From: Nitrospinaceae bacterium
GTDB taxonomy: Bacteria > Nitrospinota > Nitrospinia > Nitrospinales > VA-1
Length of the DNA: 32,393 bases
Assembly: GCA_029261695.1 (NCBI GenBank)
Contig: JAJDAV010000012.1
Span: forward strand, 1 to 32,393
Direction: 5' to 3'
The notes beneath the pieces were generated by a model. It saw only the letters and a program-made list of their open reading frames with translations, searched no databases and was not told where the DNA came from. A program made the position numbers and the translations under genes. Shown in pieces: positions 17,124 through 25,913 of the stretch (positions are counted from its first letter, which is position 1; every line of letters starts with the position of its first letter).

Positions 17124-19200
17124 TCAAGTCCACCACACCTATAGTTTTTATCTGCACAGATGGAGATACTTCACTGTGCGAAATGATTGCAAGATCCGGT
17201 AAAAATCGTTCCGTAAATTTTCGAATGTGCATTCTCAATCCGGGCGAAGCCAGCAATACCGGAGAAGTTTCAATAGTCGGAGTGATTTTTTCAATCATAT
17301 CCCTTAACTTAGTGAGGAATTTTTCTGCGACATTGGGCTCCAATGCCAAGTAAGCACTGGTTTCAGATTTTTGAATCGAGCCTTCAATAATGTCTTCAAT
17401 CCCACGATCTAAAGTCAAAACAGAGAGCGTTCCATCTGTGGATTGGTATTGTTTGGTAATTGGACGAGCCAGACTTTGGCGTACATATTCAGTCAGCACA
17501 TCCGCATCCTGAGTCAGCGAAGCATAATCTGAGAGCTGTTCAAGAATCGTCCTTAGGTCTCTAATAGAAATCTGTTCTTTGAGCAAGTTTTGCAGAACTT
17601 TTTGAACTTTTCCAAGCGGCAACAAATTCGGAATCAACTCTTCAACCACTTTCGGATTCGTCTCTTTAAACTTATCCAACAACGACTGAGTTTCCTGTCG
17701 GCCCAGCAATTCATGGGCATGACGCTTGATGGTTTCTTTAATATGTGTTGTGATAACCGTTGCAGGGTCTACCACAGTAAATCCTGCCATTTGTGCTTCC
17801 TGCTTTTTATTGCTGGGAATCCAAACTGCGGGCAGACCGAACGTCGGCTCAGTAGTTTTAATTCCATCTAATTCTCTTTCAGTCGTTCCAGGGTTCATAG
17901 CAAGTATCCGTCCCATCATTATAGAATCTTTAGCAACATCCACTCCTTTGATAACCACGGAATATTCATTGGACTTGAGCTGCAAGTTATCTCGAATATG
18001 CAAAGGAGGGACAATGAAACCCATCTCCAAAGCAAATTGTCGGCGAATAGATTTAATTCTTTCCAGAAGTTCACCGTTACGATCCGCATCCACCAGCGGG
18101 ATCAATTCATATCCCACTTCCAACTCCATGACATCCAGTGGAAGAATGGATTCAACTTTTTCTGGTAGCGGTGCTTTGGCTTCATCATCTTTCTTTCTGA
18201 GTGCCTGTTGTTCAACCTTTTGGTCAGTCTGCAATTTTTTATACGCAATGTAACCTGCTATCGCCGACATTAAAAAGAAAGGGAAATGAGGCAGTCCCGG
18301 AATCATACCGAAAAAGAAAAGAATCGCAGAAGCAATGATAAATGCATAAGGTTGATTGAGAAGCTGGCTCATCAATTCGCCAGGCAGGTTTTTATCAGAC
18401 TGTGCTCGAGTAACTACCAAACCTGCCGCGGTGGAAACCACCAATGCAGGAAGTTGAGAAACCAAGCCATCACCAATCGTCAACAAGGTATAGATCTGAG
18501 CAGCCTCAGAAGCTTCCATGCCCTGCTGAAAAACACCAATAGCGAAACCACCTAAAATATTAACTAGAGTAATAAGGATACCGGCGATAGCATCACCACG
18601 AACAAAACGTATGGAACCGTCCATGGAACCATAGAAATCTGCTTCGCGTTCAAGGTTTCTTCTTCTATCACGTGCATCTTTCTCAGTGATGAGACCCGCA
18701 TTAAGATCTGCATCGATACTCATTTGCTTTCCTGGGATAGCGTCCAAAGTAAATCGAGCCGCTACTTCCGAAGTTCTTACCGAACCCTTGGTGATAACAA
18801 TAAAATTGATCATTACCAGGATAATGAAAATAACCGTACCGACAACAAAGTTGCCGCCGACCACAAAATTACCAAAAGACTCAATGACCTCACCTGCAGC
18901 ACTTGAACCCTGATCTCCATTTAAAAGAATGATTCGGGTTGAAGCGATATTAAGTGAAAGCCGTAGAAGGGTAAAAACCAGCAAAAGTGAAGGAAAAACA
19001 GAAAACTCCAAAGGCGACAACATAAAAACCGCCACCATTAATATGATCAAAGCAAAAGTAATGCTGAAAGAAATTAGAATATCCAAAATGAAGGTTGGAA
19101 TAGGCATAACCATTACACCGAGAATCACAATAATTCCCGCTGCGACCAATAATTCCTGAGGTCGATCCTTAATAGTTTTAAAAACGTCAGATTGCGCCAT
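17113..19200 (-). CDS. flhA: Flagellar export gate protein FlhA
   Basis: FlhA is the main energy-coupled component of the flagellar type III export gate in the inner membrane. The 695-residue product has the usual family length. About eight transmembrane helices occupy residues 20-320. Between helices lies the FHIPEP-family cytoplasmic loop with TSEVAARFTLDAIPGKQMSIDADLNAG and GSMDGSIRFVRGDAIAGI. The large C-terminal cytoplasmic domain (about 345-695) starts around LDVMELEVGYELIPL and includes RDNLQLKSNEY and HELLGRQETQ segments seen in flagellar, not injectisome, homologues. It heads a block flhA-flhF-flhG-orf-fliA and has a sigma-54-like motif 148 bases upstream. The flhB gene is separated from it by an unrelated gene on the other strand. 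Confidence 0.97.
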   Translation of the reverse strand: MAQSDVFKTIKDRPQELLVAAGIIVILGVMVMPIPTFILDILISFSITFALIILMVAVFMLSPLEFSVFPSLLLVFTLLRLSLNIASTRIILLNGDQGSSAAGEVIESFGNFVVGGNFVVGTVIFIILVMINFIVITKGSVRTSEVAARFTLDAIPGKQMSIDADLNAGLITEKDARDRRRNLEREADFYGSMDGSIRFVRGDAIAGILITLVNILGGFAIGVFQQGMEASEAAQIYTLLTIGDGLVSQLPALVVSTAAGLVVTRAQSDKNLPGELMSQLLNQPYAFIIASAILFFFGMIPGLPHFPFFLMSAIAGYIAYKKLQTDQKVEQQALRKKDDEAKAPLPEKVESILPLDVMELEVGYELIPLVDADRNGELLERIKSIRRQFALEMGFIVPPLHIRDNLQLKSNEYSVVIKGVDVAKDSIMMGRILAMNPGTTERELDGIKTTEPTFGLPAVWIPSNKKQEAQMAGFTVVDPATVITTHIKETIKRHAHELLGRQETQSLLDKFKETNPKVVEELIPNLLPLGKVQKVLQNLLKEQISIRDLRTILEQLSDYASLTQDADVLTEYVRQSLARPITKQYQSTDGTLSVLTLDRGIEDIIEGSIQKSETSAYLALEPNVAEKFLTKLRDMIEKITPTIETSPVLLASPGLRMHIRKFTERFLPDLAIISHSEVSPSVQIKTIGVVDLNAN

Positions 19201-19347
19201 AGCCTATGCCTTCAATTCAACAAAATATTGACAGTTTGAAATCCGCCGGACAACTTTAAAAATCCCTTTAAACATAACGACTTTTACCATTTTCAAGTTA
19301 AATATCAGGGTGAAAAATGCTCCATAACCCTTTGATATTACTAATAC

Positions 19348-19363
19348 TGCAAGCGTCATGCCG
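19348..19363 (-). promoter_or_regulatory. Sigma-54 (-24/-12) promoter motif before flhA
   Basis: On the - strand the sequence reads CGGCATGACGCTTGCA. Compared with the consensus TGGCACG-N4-TTGCW it matches 10 of 12 informative positions, with the essential GG and GC exactly 10 bases apart. Transcription would start near 19337, giving a leader of about 137 bases to the flhA ATG. Similar motifs precede fliL and fliO, which supports the reading. Confidence 0.55.
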
Positions 19364-19493
19364 CACCCAACTGAGAGGGTTATTTAGGCAATAGATTTTT
19401 CAGGTCAATAAAAGGTAAACTTGTCAGGTGGAGCCGGTGCCCTTCTTACTGGATCTCCGCTCTAGAAAAAACTTAAATGATCCGCTATTTACT

Positions 19494-19538
19494 AAATCGA
19501 AGTAAAATTATTACAGGCCTTCGATTTTTAATTTTTTT
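19494..19538 (+). terminator. Leader stem-loop with T tract just before the 19562 gene (terminator or attenuator)
   Basis: AAATCGAAG (19494-19502) and CTTCGATTT (19519-19527) form a perfect 9-bp stem with a 16-base loop, followed by TTAA and seven T (19532-19538). The form is that of an intrinsic terminator on the + strand, although the stem has few G-C pairs. It ends only 23 bases before the start codon at 19562, where it could attenuate that gene or block read-through from upstream. Confidence 0.35.
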
Positions 19539-19561
19539 CCTATGAATAATCGGGAAGTGAA

Positions 19562-21424
19562 ATGATTGACGTAAAACAATTACCAGTTTTTAAAAAGGAA
19601 GTTGGGTTTTTGGAAAACCAGCTGGCAATGTTTGAGACCAAGGTCAAGAATGCCCCCGAAATTGAACCGGGAGAAAAAGGTCCCGAAGAAGAGAGGGCTC
19701 GAATTTTAACAATCATTAGCAATCAAAAGAAGAAGCTCTCTGAAATTCAAAATAAAGTAGAAACAACGCTTTGCAAAAATAAAAAAATTGATCTTTCTAT
19801 TGCCCTTGAGAGTCTCAAAATACTCGATGAATATTTCAAGAAATTAAAGAAGGACATTGAGACAATCGTCGAAGATCAATATGAATGTAAGCTAGAAGCC
19901 TACAAGCAGGAGATATTTAAGTCTGTTGACCTGGTTCTCGATCCGATCGATTTTATCATCCCCAACATTCGGTTTGAATTGAACTATATGGAAAAGCATT
20001 ACCGCAAGCCCAATAACATGGCTAGCACCATCCTTCCCGAGGTCCACGAATTAGTGGGAAAGTTGGAAGACCATGAGATTGGTTTGAAAGAATTTTTTGA
20101 AGGCAATGGCTCGGGTGATGACAGAGTTTCAGGATATAAGGAGTTGCGAGCGAAAAACAAGGTGTTTTCCAGATACCAATTTTATGAGAACTCTCCAGAA
20201 TCTTATAAGGAACTCAACAACATTTACTATGAGATTTGCAAAACCATGGAAGGCTTTTTAAAGGACAAAAGGTCGGAGCCTGAACTTAGGAATTTTTATT
20301 CCCAGGTGAAGGAAAGGGGCCAATTGATTTCCAAAATGAGCGAAATATTCGACACAGGTTCATTCCTAACGATTTTGACTCAAAAATCCAAAAAAAAATA
20401 TTCATACTGTGAAGAAGTAAGAAAAGCCAACATCCTGCTTGAGCAGTTCAATAAATTGCGCAAAGATCTTATCTTCTACAACGAAGCGGAGATTAAGCGC
20501 ACTAGAAAAGCGTTGGGAACCAAACTTGCAAAATCTAACGATAAAAAACGTTTGAATGTAATCTTGGGTGAAGTGGATAGGTGCATCAAGGAAGGGAGGT
20601 TGCCTTTCGCCCGGTTAGATATGATCTTTAACAAGCTATTAATAAAAGATTTTAATATTGTTGTCCAAGAAAAAGATGCCGACGACATTACTATTACTAT
20701 AACTCCCCATCACGAAAAGAAATATGGAAGTGACATCCTCGTTCGAATCAACCTCATCATTCATGAGGTTGACTTCTGGTATCCACCAGATGAAAAACAA
20801 TTATTGTTTCAAAATATATCCAAGTCCACGGAGAAAATTCAGGCTGATGAGCCTTTGAATAAAAATGAATTTAAGAAAATGATGCAGAACTTTGATCAGG
20901 CAATGGAATCGAATGTACGGAAGATGTATCCCGATAAAGTGAAGGAGTTAGCCGGCATATACTCCTCTTTCAAAGAATTATTTTCGACTAAGGCCCAGAA
21001 GGAGAAGCTTGAGAAGAAATTGGGTAATAAAAATATTTGGAAAGAAATCCAGGATGATTTGGAAGTGGCCGGAAAAAATATCGCGGTGCTCACTTCAGAT
21101 AACGCGGCTTTGAGGAAAAACGTAAATAAATTCTCCTTTTTAAAAACGGGTATCGAGGGAATGTCGCAGGTGCTCTATGACCTTTCGATGCAGTTGTTTA
21201 TCTTATTTGAGGGGTTGGATGCGAAAAGCATCACCAATATGACAAATATTTTATCTACCTATAACGAGTTTCATGACCTTGCCAGCCTTTGGGCGTCCTT
21301 TACTTATTATTTCAAAAAAAATAACATCGCAAACTTGAGCGTCAATGAACAAACCATGCGCCATCTAACCAAAGAACCCCGTTGCAAGGAAAAGTTGAAA
21401 GAAATTTTTGAGGACGACGATTGA
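19562..21424 (+). CDS. Hypothetical 620-residue, helix-rich protein inside the flagellar cluster
   Basis: I do not recognise this protein. It is 620 residues, rich in Lys, Glu, Leu and Asn, and mostly helical or coiled-coil in character, with no signal peptide, membrane segment or nucleotide-binding motif. Residues about 1-130 look like coiled coil. A short beta-rich island near 370-405 (DITITITPHHEKK followed by ILVRINLIIHEVDFWYPP) interrupts the helices, and the end is acidic (EDDD). The start ATG at 19562 follows GGGAAG by 7 bases. The gene lies on the + strand between flhA and flhB, which are both on the - strand. It is divergent from flhA, sharing a 361-base region, and convergent with flhB. 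The base composition looks like the neighbours. A motility role is suggested by position only. Confidence 0.8.
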   Translation: MIDVKQLPVFKKEVGFLENQLAMFETKVKNAPEIEPGEKGPEEERARILTIISNQKKKLSEIQNKVETTLCKNKKIDLSIALESLKILDEYFKKLKKDIETIVEDQYECKLEAYKQEIFKSVDLVLDPIDFIIPNIRFELNYMEKHYRKPNNMASTILPEVHELVGKLEDHEIGLKEFFEGNGSGDDRVSGYKELRAKNKVFSRYQFYENSPESYKELNNIYYEICKTMEGFLKDKRSEPELRNFYSQVKERGQLISKMSEIFDTGSFLTILTQKSKKKYSYCEEVRKANILLEQFNKLRKDLIFYNEAEIKRTRKALGTKLAKSNDKKRLNVILGEVDRCIKEGRLPFARLDMIFNKLLIKDFNIVVQEKDADDITITITPHHEKKYGSDILVRINLIIHEVDFWYPPDEKQLLFQNISKSTEKIQADEPLNKNEFKKMMQNFDQAMESNVRKMYPDKVKELAGIYSSFKELFSTKAQKEKLEKKLGNKNIWKEIQDDLEVAGKNIAVLTSDNAALRKNVNKFSFLKTGIEGMSQVLYDLSMQLFILFEGLDAKSITNMTNILSTYNEFHDLASLWASFTYYFKKNNIANLSVNEQTMRHLTKEPRCKEKLKEIFEDDD

Positions 21425-21513
21425 GTTCAGAAAACAAATAAATCCATCTGACCCGCCCCCGTTATTAATACCAGGTTCAGGATTCAGTTATGAGTGAGTT
21501 GGAGGCTCGCCGG

Positions 21514-22587
21514 TTAGCCCGGCTGACCCGATTTCAGGCGGTAGACGTAAGCCAGAATTTCTGCGACGGCTTTAAATAGGTTATCGGGAATCATTTGGCC
21601 TATCTCAACGGTTTTATTCAAAACTCTAGCCAACGGTTTATCTTCGACAATCGGGATACCGTGTTCTTTAGCAATTTCCCGAATTTTCATAGCAACATCC
21701 CCAGCACCTTTCGCTACAACAACTGGTGCAGCAAAATTCATCACATCGTATTTGATTGCTACAGAAATATGAGTGGGGTTGGTAACAATTACATCAGCTT
21801 CAGGCACTGCTGACATCATTCTTTTTCTAGACATTTCCATTTGTGCGGTGCGTATGCGTTGTTTGATCTGTGGATTACCGTCAGTTTCCTTCCTTTCCTC
21901 TTTTACTTCCTGCTTGGTCATGCGCAAGTTTTCTTTGTAAGTAAACTTTTGAAATGAAAAATCAAGAAGCGATAGAAAAATCATTATCACCAGAACCTGG
22001 AAAATAATCTCAAGGGCAACTTGGCCCATGAAAGACAATATCCCCCCTACCCCCAGCCCCATCAACGGCGGAATTTCATGCCAATGCGACTTAATCGTAA
22101 AATAGGAAGCGACCGAAATGACTGAAACTTTAAACAGAGATTTAAACAACTCCATTAAAGAATTTTTTGAGAAAATTCGTCCAAACCCTTTTAACGGATT
22201 CAGCTTGCTAAATTTGGGAATCAAAGGATGGCTGGAAAACCGGATTCCTCCAATTTGCACTACATTAGATGCGACACCTGCAAACATAATCAACGCGAGA
22301 AATGGTCCGACGATCTTCAGGAAGGACTCCATTGTATTAACCGTTACTTTATATAGTTCTTCAGTGGAAAGTTGAAGAGCGTTCGCATCAGAAATCATTA
22401 CATGCCAGGATTCCAACACATTCTTGGTGCTTTGCTCACCTGTCATCATGAAACCTGACATAGCAGCTAAAAGAATAAATGCGGAGTTGATTTCCCGACT
22501 GTGGGCAAAGTTACCCTTTTCCTCAGTATCTGTGATTCGTTTGGAGGAGGGTTCTTCAGTTTTTTGGTCTTTATTGTCTTCCGCCAT
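21514..22587 (-). CDS. flhB: Flagellar export switch protein FlhB
   Basis: FlhB sits in the export gate and switches secretion from rod/hook to filament substrates through self-cleavage. The 357-residue product has four transmembrane helices (within about residues 30-215), a linker rich in charged residues with KEERKETDGNPQIKQRIR, and the autocleavage motif NPTH at residues 270-273 (21769-21780), almost the same position as in well-studied FlhB. The C-terminal domain continues with ISVAIKYD, VVAKGAG and PIVEDKPLAR, all typical. It is the last gene of the fliO-fliP-fliQ-fliR-flhB block, 14 bases after fliR. Its 3' end faces the unknown gene ending at 21424, with 89 bases between them. Confidence 0.97.
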   Translation of the reverse strand: MAEDNKDQKTEEPSSKRITDTEEKGNFAHSREINSAFILLAAMSGFMMTGEQSTKNVLESWHVMISDANALQLSTEELYKVTVNTMESFLKIVGPFLALIMFAGVASNVVQIGGIRFSSHPLIPKFSKLNPLKGFGRIFSKNSLMELFKSLFKVSVISVASYFTIKSHWHEIPPLMGLGVGGILSFMGQVALEIIFQVLVIMIFLSLLDFSFQKFTYKENLRMTKQEVKEERKETDGNPQIKQRIRTAQMEMSRKRMMSAVPEADVIVTNPTHISVAIKYDVMNFAAPVVVAKGAGDVAMKIREIAKEHGIPIVEDKPLARVLNKTVEIGQMIPDNLFKAVAEILAYVYRLKSGQPG

Positions 22588-22601
22588 CGCGTCCTCTCAT
22601 A

Positions 22602-23378
22602 TTAAAGGCCACGCATGAATCCCATGAACTTAATAGGCATAGCATTCATTTCGTTCTGGACCAAAATACTAAAAAAGGATAACGACAAACCTACCATCAT
22701 TAACCCGACGCCGATCTGCAATGGGAAACCCACAATGAATACGTTCATCTGTGGAACAGTTCGTGCTACCAACCCCATACCCACACTTAAAAAGAAAAGA
22801 ATTGCCATAATGGGTGCCGCAATTTTCATCGCAATTATAAAAGTCTCAGAAAAAAGGTGCAGAACATATTCTGGGGTAATACTGGCAAAATTTATTTCAA
22901 AGGGATTGATCACAAAAAAGCTGTCAACGATCGCTTGAATAATGAAGTGATGTGCATCAAGTGCCAAAAAAATTAGGACAGCGAGAATATTATGAAACTG
23001 CGCCGTAACTGAAACCTGAGTGTCTGTTTGAGGATCGATAACGTTTACCACGCCGAACCCCATTTGAAAATCCACTACCGTTCCAGCAACTTGTACCGCC
23101 GTAAAAATAAGCCGCGCGATATATGCAATTCCTAATCCAATAGTGACATCAGCCATAAGAAATTTGGCCAACTCAAATAGACCTTTCGGTTCTGGCATAG
23201 GGCGGTCGTGAACCAAAGGGAAAATTGCTATTGAAATAAAAAGCATCAACCCGATTTTCATTACACCAGGAATTTGCCTACTACCCAAGATAGGAACAAA
23301 AATGATCATCGCTCCAACGCGAAACAACACAAAAAGAAACCGTTCGAACTCCGCGTAATTAAGATTAAATAAATCCAT
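22602..23378 (-). CDS. fliR: Flagellar export gate protein FliR
   Basis: FliR completes the FliP5-Q4-R1 core of the export gate. The 258-residue product has the expected length and about six hydrophobic segments. Family landmarks include FLFVLFRVGAMIIFVPILGSRQIPGVMKIGL near the N terminus, a VVDFQMGFGVVNVIDPQTDTQVSV block near residue 105, and the C-terminal VARTVPQMNVFIVGFPLQIGVGL segment. The ATG shares one base with the fliQ stop (TAATG), so translation is coupled. Confidence 0.96.
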   Translation of the reverse strand: MDLFNLNYAEFERFLFVLFRVGAMIIFVPILGSRQIPGVMKIGLMLFISIAIFPLVHDRPMPEPKGLFELAKFLMADVTIGLGIAYIARLIFTAVQVAGTVVDFQMGFGVVNVIDPQTDTQVSVTAQFHNILAVLIFLALDAHHFIIQAIVDSFFVINPFEINFASITPEYVLHLFSETFIIAMKIAAPIMAILFFLSVGMGLVARTVPQMNVFIVGFPLQIGVGLMMVGLSLSFFSILVQNEMNAMPIKFMGFMRGL

Positions 23379-23647
23379 TACTGGATATACTCAGGAAAAT
23401 TAGTGAATATATTTGAGGTGAAGGTGAGCATCAACTGCATCAACCACGGAAAAAAAAGCAGGATGGAAAGAAAAACTGCCAGAATTTTTGGGATAAAAGT
23501 TAGAGTAATTTCCTGAATTGATGTCACCGCCTGAAAGATAGAAACAGCAAGGCCAGTAACCAACCCAAAACCCAGCATGGGAGCAGACAAAAGCAAGGTT
23601 GTCTTAATGCTCTCCATTGCGAAATCGATAATAAATGTTTGGGTCAT
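23378..23647 (-). CDS. fliQ: Flagellar export gate protein FliQ
   Basis: The 89-residue product has exactly the FliQ size and two long hydrophobic hairpin segments (about 15-40 and 52-76). They are separated by the conserved VSIFQAVTSIQEITLTFIPK block, which is the FliQ signature. It follows fliP by 7 bases and overlaps fliR by one base. Confidence 0.96.
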   Translation of the reverse strand: MTQTFIIDFAMESIKTTLLLSAPMLGFGLVTGLAVSIFQAVTSIQEITLTFIPKILAVFLSILLFFPWLMQLMLTFTSNIFTNFPEYIQ

Positions 23648-23654
23648 AGTCTAT

Positions 23655-24413
23655 TTAACCTCCAAAACTTCTCATGAGTGAGCCCACTGTCAAATACCAT
23701 CCATCCACCATGACAAATAGCATCAGCTTAAAGGGAAGTGAAACTAATACAGGGGGCAACATCATCATACCCATTGAAAGTAAAATACTCGCAACAACCA
23801 TATCCAGAATCAAAAACGGAATATAAATTAGAAACCCGATTTGAAACGCTGTTTTTAATTCACTAATAATAAAAGCCGGAATAAGAGAGCGGATATCCAC
23901 ATCTTCATTGGTAGCCGGTTGGTCCCCTGAAATCTCCACGAATAAAGACAAATCTTTTTCTCTGGTTTGTCGCAGCATAAAAGTCTTAAGAGGAATCTCT
24001 GCTTTTTTAAGCGCATCGGTCTGAGAAATTTCCTCGTTTAAGAAAGGCTGTAAAGCTTTATCGTTGATTTCTGTCCAGGTAGGCCCCATAACAAAAAGCG
24101 TTAAGAACAAACCCAAACCAATCAATATTTGTGTCGGTGGGGTTTGTTGCGTGCCCATTGCCTGACGGAGAAATGAAAGTACAATGATGATTCGCGCAAA
24201 CGAAGTGGTCAAAATCAGTATTGATGGCGCCAGAGTAAGAATTGTCAAAAGAAAAAGTATCTGCAAAGCGCTGGAGACTTTTTCGGGATCTTCTACATCA
24301 TCTACTCCCAACTGAATTGAAGGAAGGGAAAGAGCTTCTGCAAAGGGAACCATCCCCCCCCAGGCAAATGTCGTCGTTAAGATCAGGAATAAAACAAATA
24401 TTTTTATTTTCAT
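23655..24413 (-). CDS. fliP: Flagellar export gate protein FliP
   Basis: FliP forms the pentameric core of the export channel. The 252-residue product begins with a cleavable signal peptide-like sequence (residues 1 to about 27, ending near AEA), as in many FliP proteins. Four membrane segments then follow. Landmarks are LTLAPSILILTTSFARIIIVLSFLRQAMGTQQTPP, a periplasmic loop with FMLRQTREKDLSLF, IPAFIISELKTAFQIGFLIYIPFLILDMVVAS and the final PFKLMLFVMVDGWYLTVGSL. The ATG overlaps the fliO stop by 4 bases (ATGA). Confidence 0.97.
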   Translation of the reverse strand: MKIKIFVLFLILTTTFAWGGMVPFAEALSLPSIQLGVDDVEDPEKVSSALQILFLLTILTLAPSILILTTSFARIIIVLSFLRQAMGTQQTPPTQILIGLGLFLTLFVMGPTWTEINDKALQPFLNEEISQTDALKKAEIPLKTFMLRQTREKDLSLFVEISGDQPATNEDVDIRSLIPAFIISELKTAFQIGFLIYIPFLILDMVVASILLSMGMMMLPPVLVSLPFKLMLFVMVDGWYLTVGSLMRSFGG

Positions 24414-25726
24414 GCTCTTGCCGTTTTCAACTTTCCAATTTTCTGAAGAATTTGTTCTTTGGCATCGGCAACCACTTGCTCTTTTGCCCCCTGAGGTTTT
24501 GAAAACTTACTCAGATAGTTAGAAAACTGTCCCGCTGCCTGAGCTGTCACAGAGCGACTCCTATTCTTGCCATCAACAGCACGTTCAGAATTCAAATTAA
24601 GTCCGCTATTGCTTTTACCGCCTGCATTCTTAATTTCTTCAATTTTTTCTTCACTTGTAATGCTACTGAGAAGAGTTATATTTTCATTAGAGATTCCTAG
24701 AACCAGAATCTCACCTGCCACTTCCACCAGCGCAATATTTTTTTTCGGCCCCAGAAACCAAGTCCCCAGGACATTTACCAGTTTATTTCCACCTCCAAAG
24801 GCTGTGTTTTTAAGCACATATTTTTTAAATCCAAAGAATATGAGAAACATTAGCCCAAGCACTACAGCGAACATTGAAATCATTTTCAATCCAGATGGAA
24901 CAATTTCCATTGGTTTTCCTGTAGGCCGTGAGTCTTTCAATGAGAAACCTGAATTATCTTTAGTGGTAATTTTTCCTTTAGAGTCATTTTTGGGTGCGCT
25001 GTTTTTTTCGGTTCCAGAGTCAGATAACGCGACTTTTTTTATTTGATCAACGAGAGGTGCCATCCCCATTCCTGCTCTCTTGACTTTAATTTCAGATTCT
25101 TTTTCTTTTACTGTAGACGAGAAGGAATTAGCTTCAGATTTAGATGAGAGGCTTTCTTCCTTTTCCTTTATCTTCATAGAGGCTCTGGAAAGAAATTGGG
25201 ATAACGCATCATCATCCATGACATCCGCATTTCGCTTCTCTTTTGAAGGCTCAATTGAAGAAGCTACTGAGGAAGACTCCGCAGATGTCGCATCGAATCG
25301 AACAACTATAAATCTACCCTGCGATACTAGTTTGAACCTTTTTTCAATTCCCGTAGCGCCGGGTTTGGTTTGAAAACGTACTCTTAGAGTTTCACCATCG
25401 AATTGACTTGCAAAGACATTCGAAATAGTAGAACTCTCAGCTGGAAAACTTTTTTTGGATGGGTCTATAAATGCTCCTGGAAAATCTATTTGCACAGATT
25501 TTTCATAGAACACCGGCTCCGCCCAATCAGAAACAGGCTTATTGAATTCGAGGCGAACAATATGACCATTGCTCATCAAATGAGAATGAACCTTCTTCAA
25601 ACCGTTTAAGGAACCCCATTTTTCATTTTGTTTGGATAAAATGCTTGCACCAACTCCATAGCTGGTAAGGAGTAAAAATATTGGGATGAATGTTAAGGCT
25701 TTTAAAAATCGTTTCATTGGGTTCAC
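24410..25726 (-). CDS. fliO: FliO-like protein with long N-terminal AMIN-like domain
   Basis: FliO stabilises FliP during export-gate assembly. The C-terminal half fits FliO: one transmembrane helix (about residues 279-302) followed by a beta-rich cytoplasmic domain (313-366) with GGGNKLVNVLGTWFLGPKKNIALVEVAGEILVLG in the usual pattern. The full 438 residues are far longer than a typical FliO (about 100-220). The extra N terminus has a signal peptide (about 1-27) and then residues 47-145, which look like an AMIN domain (beta-sandwich pattern HIVRLEFNKP, VQIDFPGAF, LRVRFQTKPG and FIVVRF). A Ser/Lys/Glu-rich linker of about 125 residues follows. AMIN domains in other proteins bind peptidoglycan. 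A periplasmic FliO part that touches the cell wall is therefore plausible but inferred. It heads fliO-fliP-fliQ-fliR-flhB. Confidence 0.82.
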   Translation of the reverse strand: MNPMKRFLKALTFIPIFLLLTSYGVGASILSKQNEKWGSLNGLKKVHSHLMSNGHIVRLEFNKPVSDWAEPVFYEKSVQIDFPGAFIDPSKKSFPAESSTISNVFASQFDGETLRVRFQTKPGATGIEKRFKLVSQGRFIVVRFDATSAESSSVASSIEPSKEKRNADVMDDDALSQFLSRASMKIKEKEESLSSKSEANSFSSTVKEKESEIKVKRAGMGMAPLVDQIKKVALSDSGTEKNSAPKNDSKGKITTKDNSGFSLKDSRPTGKPMEIVPSGLKMISMFAVVLGLMFLIFFGFKKYVLKNTAFGGGNKLVNVLGTWFLGPKKNIALVEVAGEILVLGISNENITLLSSITSEEKIEEIKNAGGKSNSGLNLNSERAVDGKNRSRSVTAQAAGQFSNYLSKFSKPQGAKEQVVADAKEQILQKIGKLKTARA

Positions 25727-25784
25727 CTTTGCTCATTTTAATTACGTCAAAAAAACCAACACTTTTGGTTTAATTAAGTAAGAT

Positions 25785-25800
25785 TGCAAAGGCCATACCT
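25785..25800 (-). promoter_or_regulatory. Weak sigma-54 (-24/-12) promoter motif before fliO
   Basis: The - strand reads AGGTATGGCCTTTGCA, matching 9 of 12 informative positions of TGGCACG-N4-TTGCW with GG and GC 10 bases apart. Transcription would begin near 25774, about 48 bases before the fliO ATG. It lies in the 209-base gap that separates fliN from fliO, a gap too long for a tightly packed operon. Confidence 0.4.
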
Positions 25801-25913
25801 AAATACAAAAAACTAAATTTTTTTTCAGTATTTTTTTAAGAGGGGGGATTTAACTGGACGGCAGCAAAAACAGAGACCCAGGAAAGGCAGGAGTCCCTTT
25901 AATACCACTCTTC

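Larger units (their letters stand above)
19201..19561. other. Divergent regulatory region (361 bases) between flhA and the 19562 gene
   Basis: No gene is seen on either strand. The region holds the sigma-54-like motif for flhA (19348-19363, - strand) and the stem-loop with T tract at 19494-19538 (+ strand). A sequence TAAACTTG ... GCCGGTGC at 19416-19440 recalls a FliA promoter but has the wrong spacing. Confidence 0.5.

Noticed and set aside
19416-19440. FliA-like promoter TAAACTTG ... GCCGGTGC upstream of the 19562 gene
   Set aside because: The distance between TAAA and GCCG is 13 bases instead of 15 and the -10 half matches poorly (GCCGGTGC against GCCGATAA).
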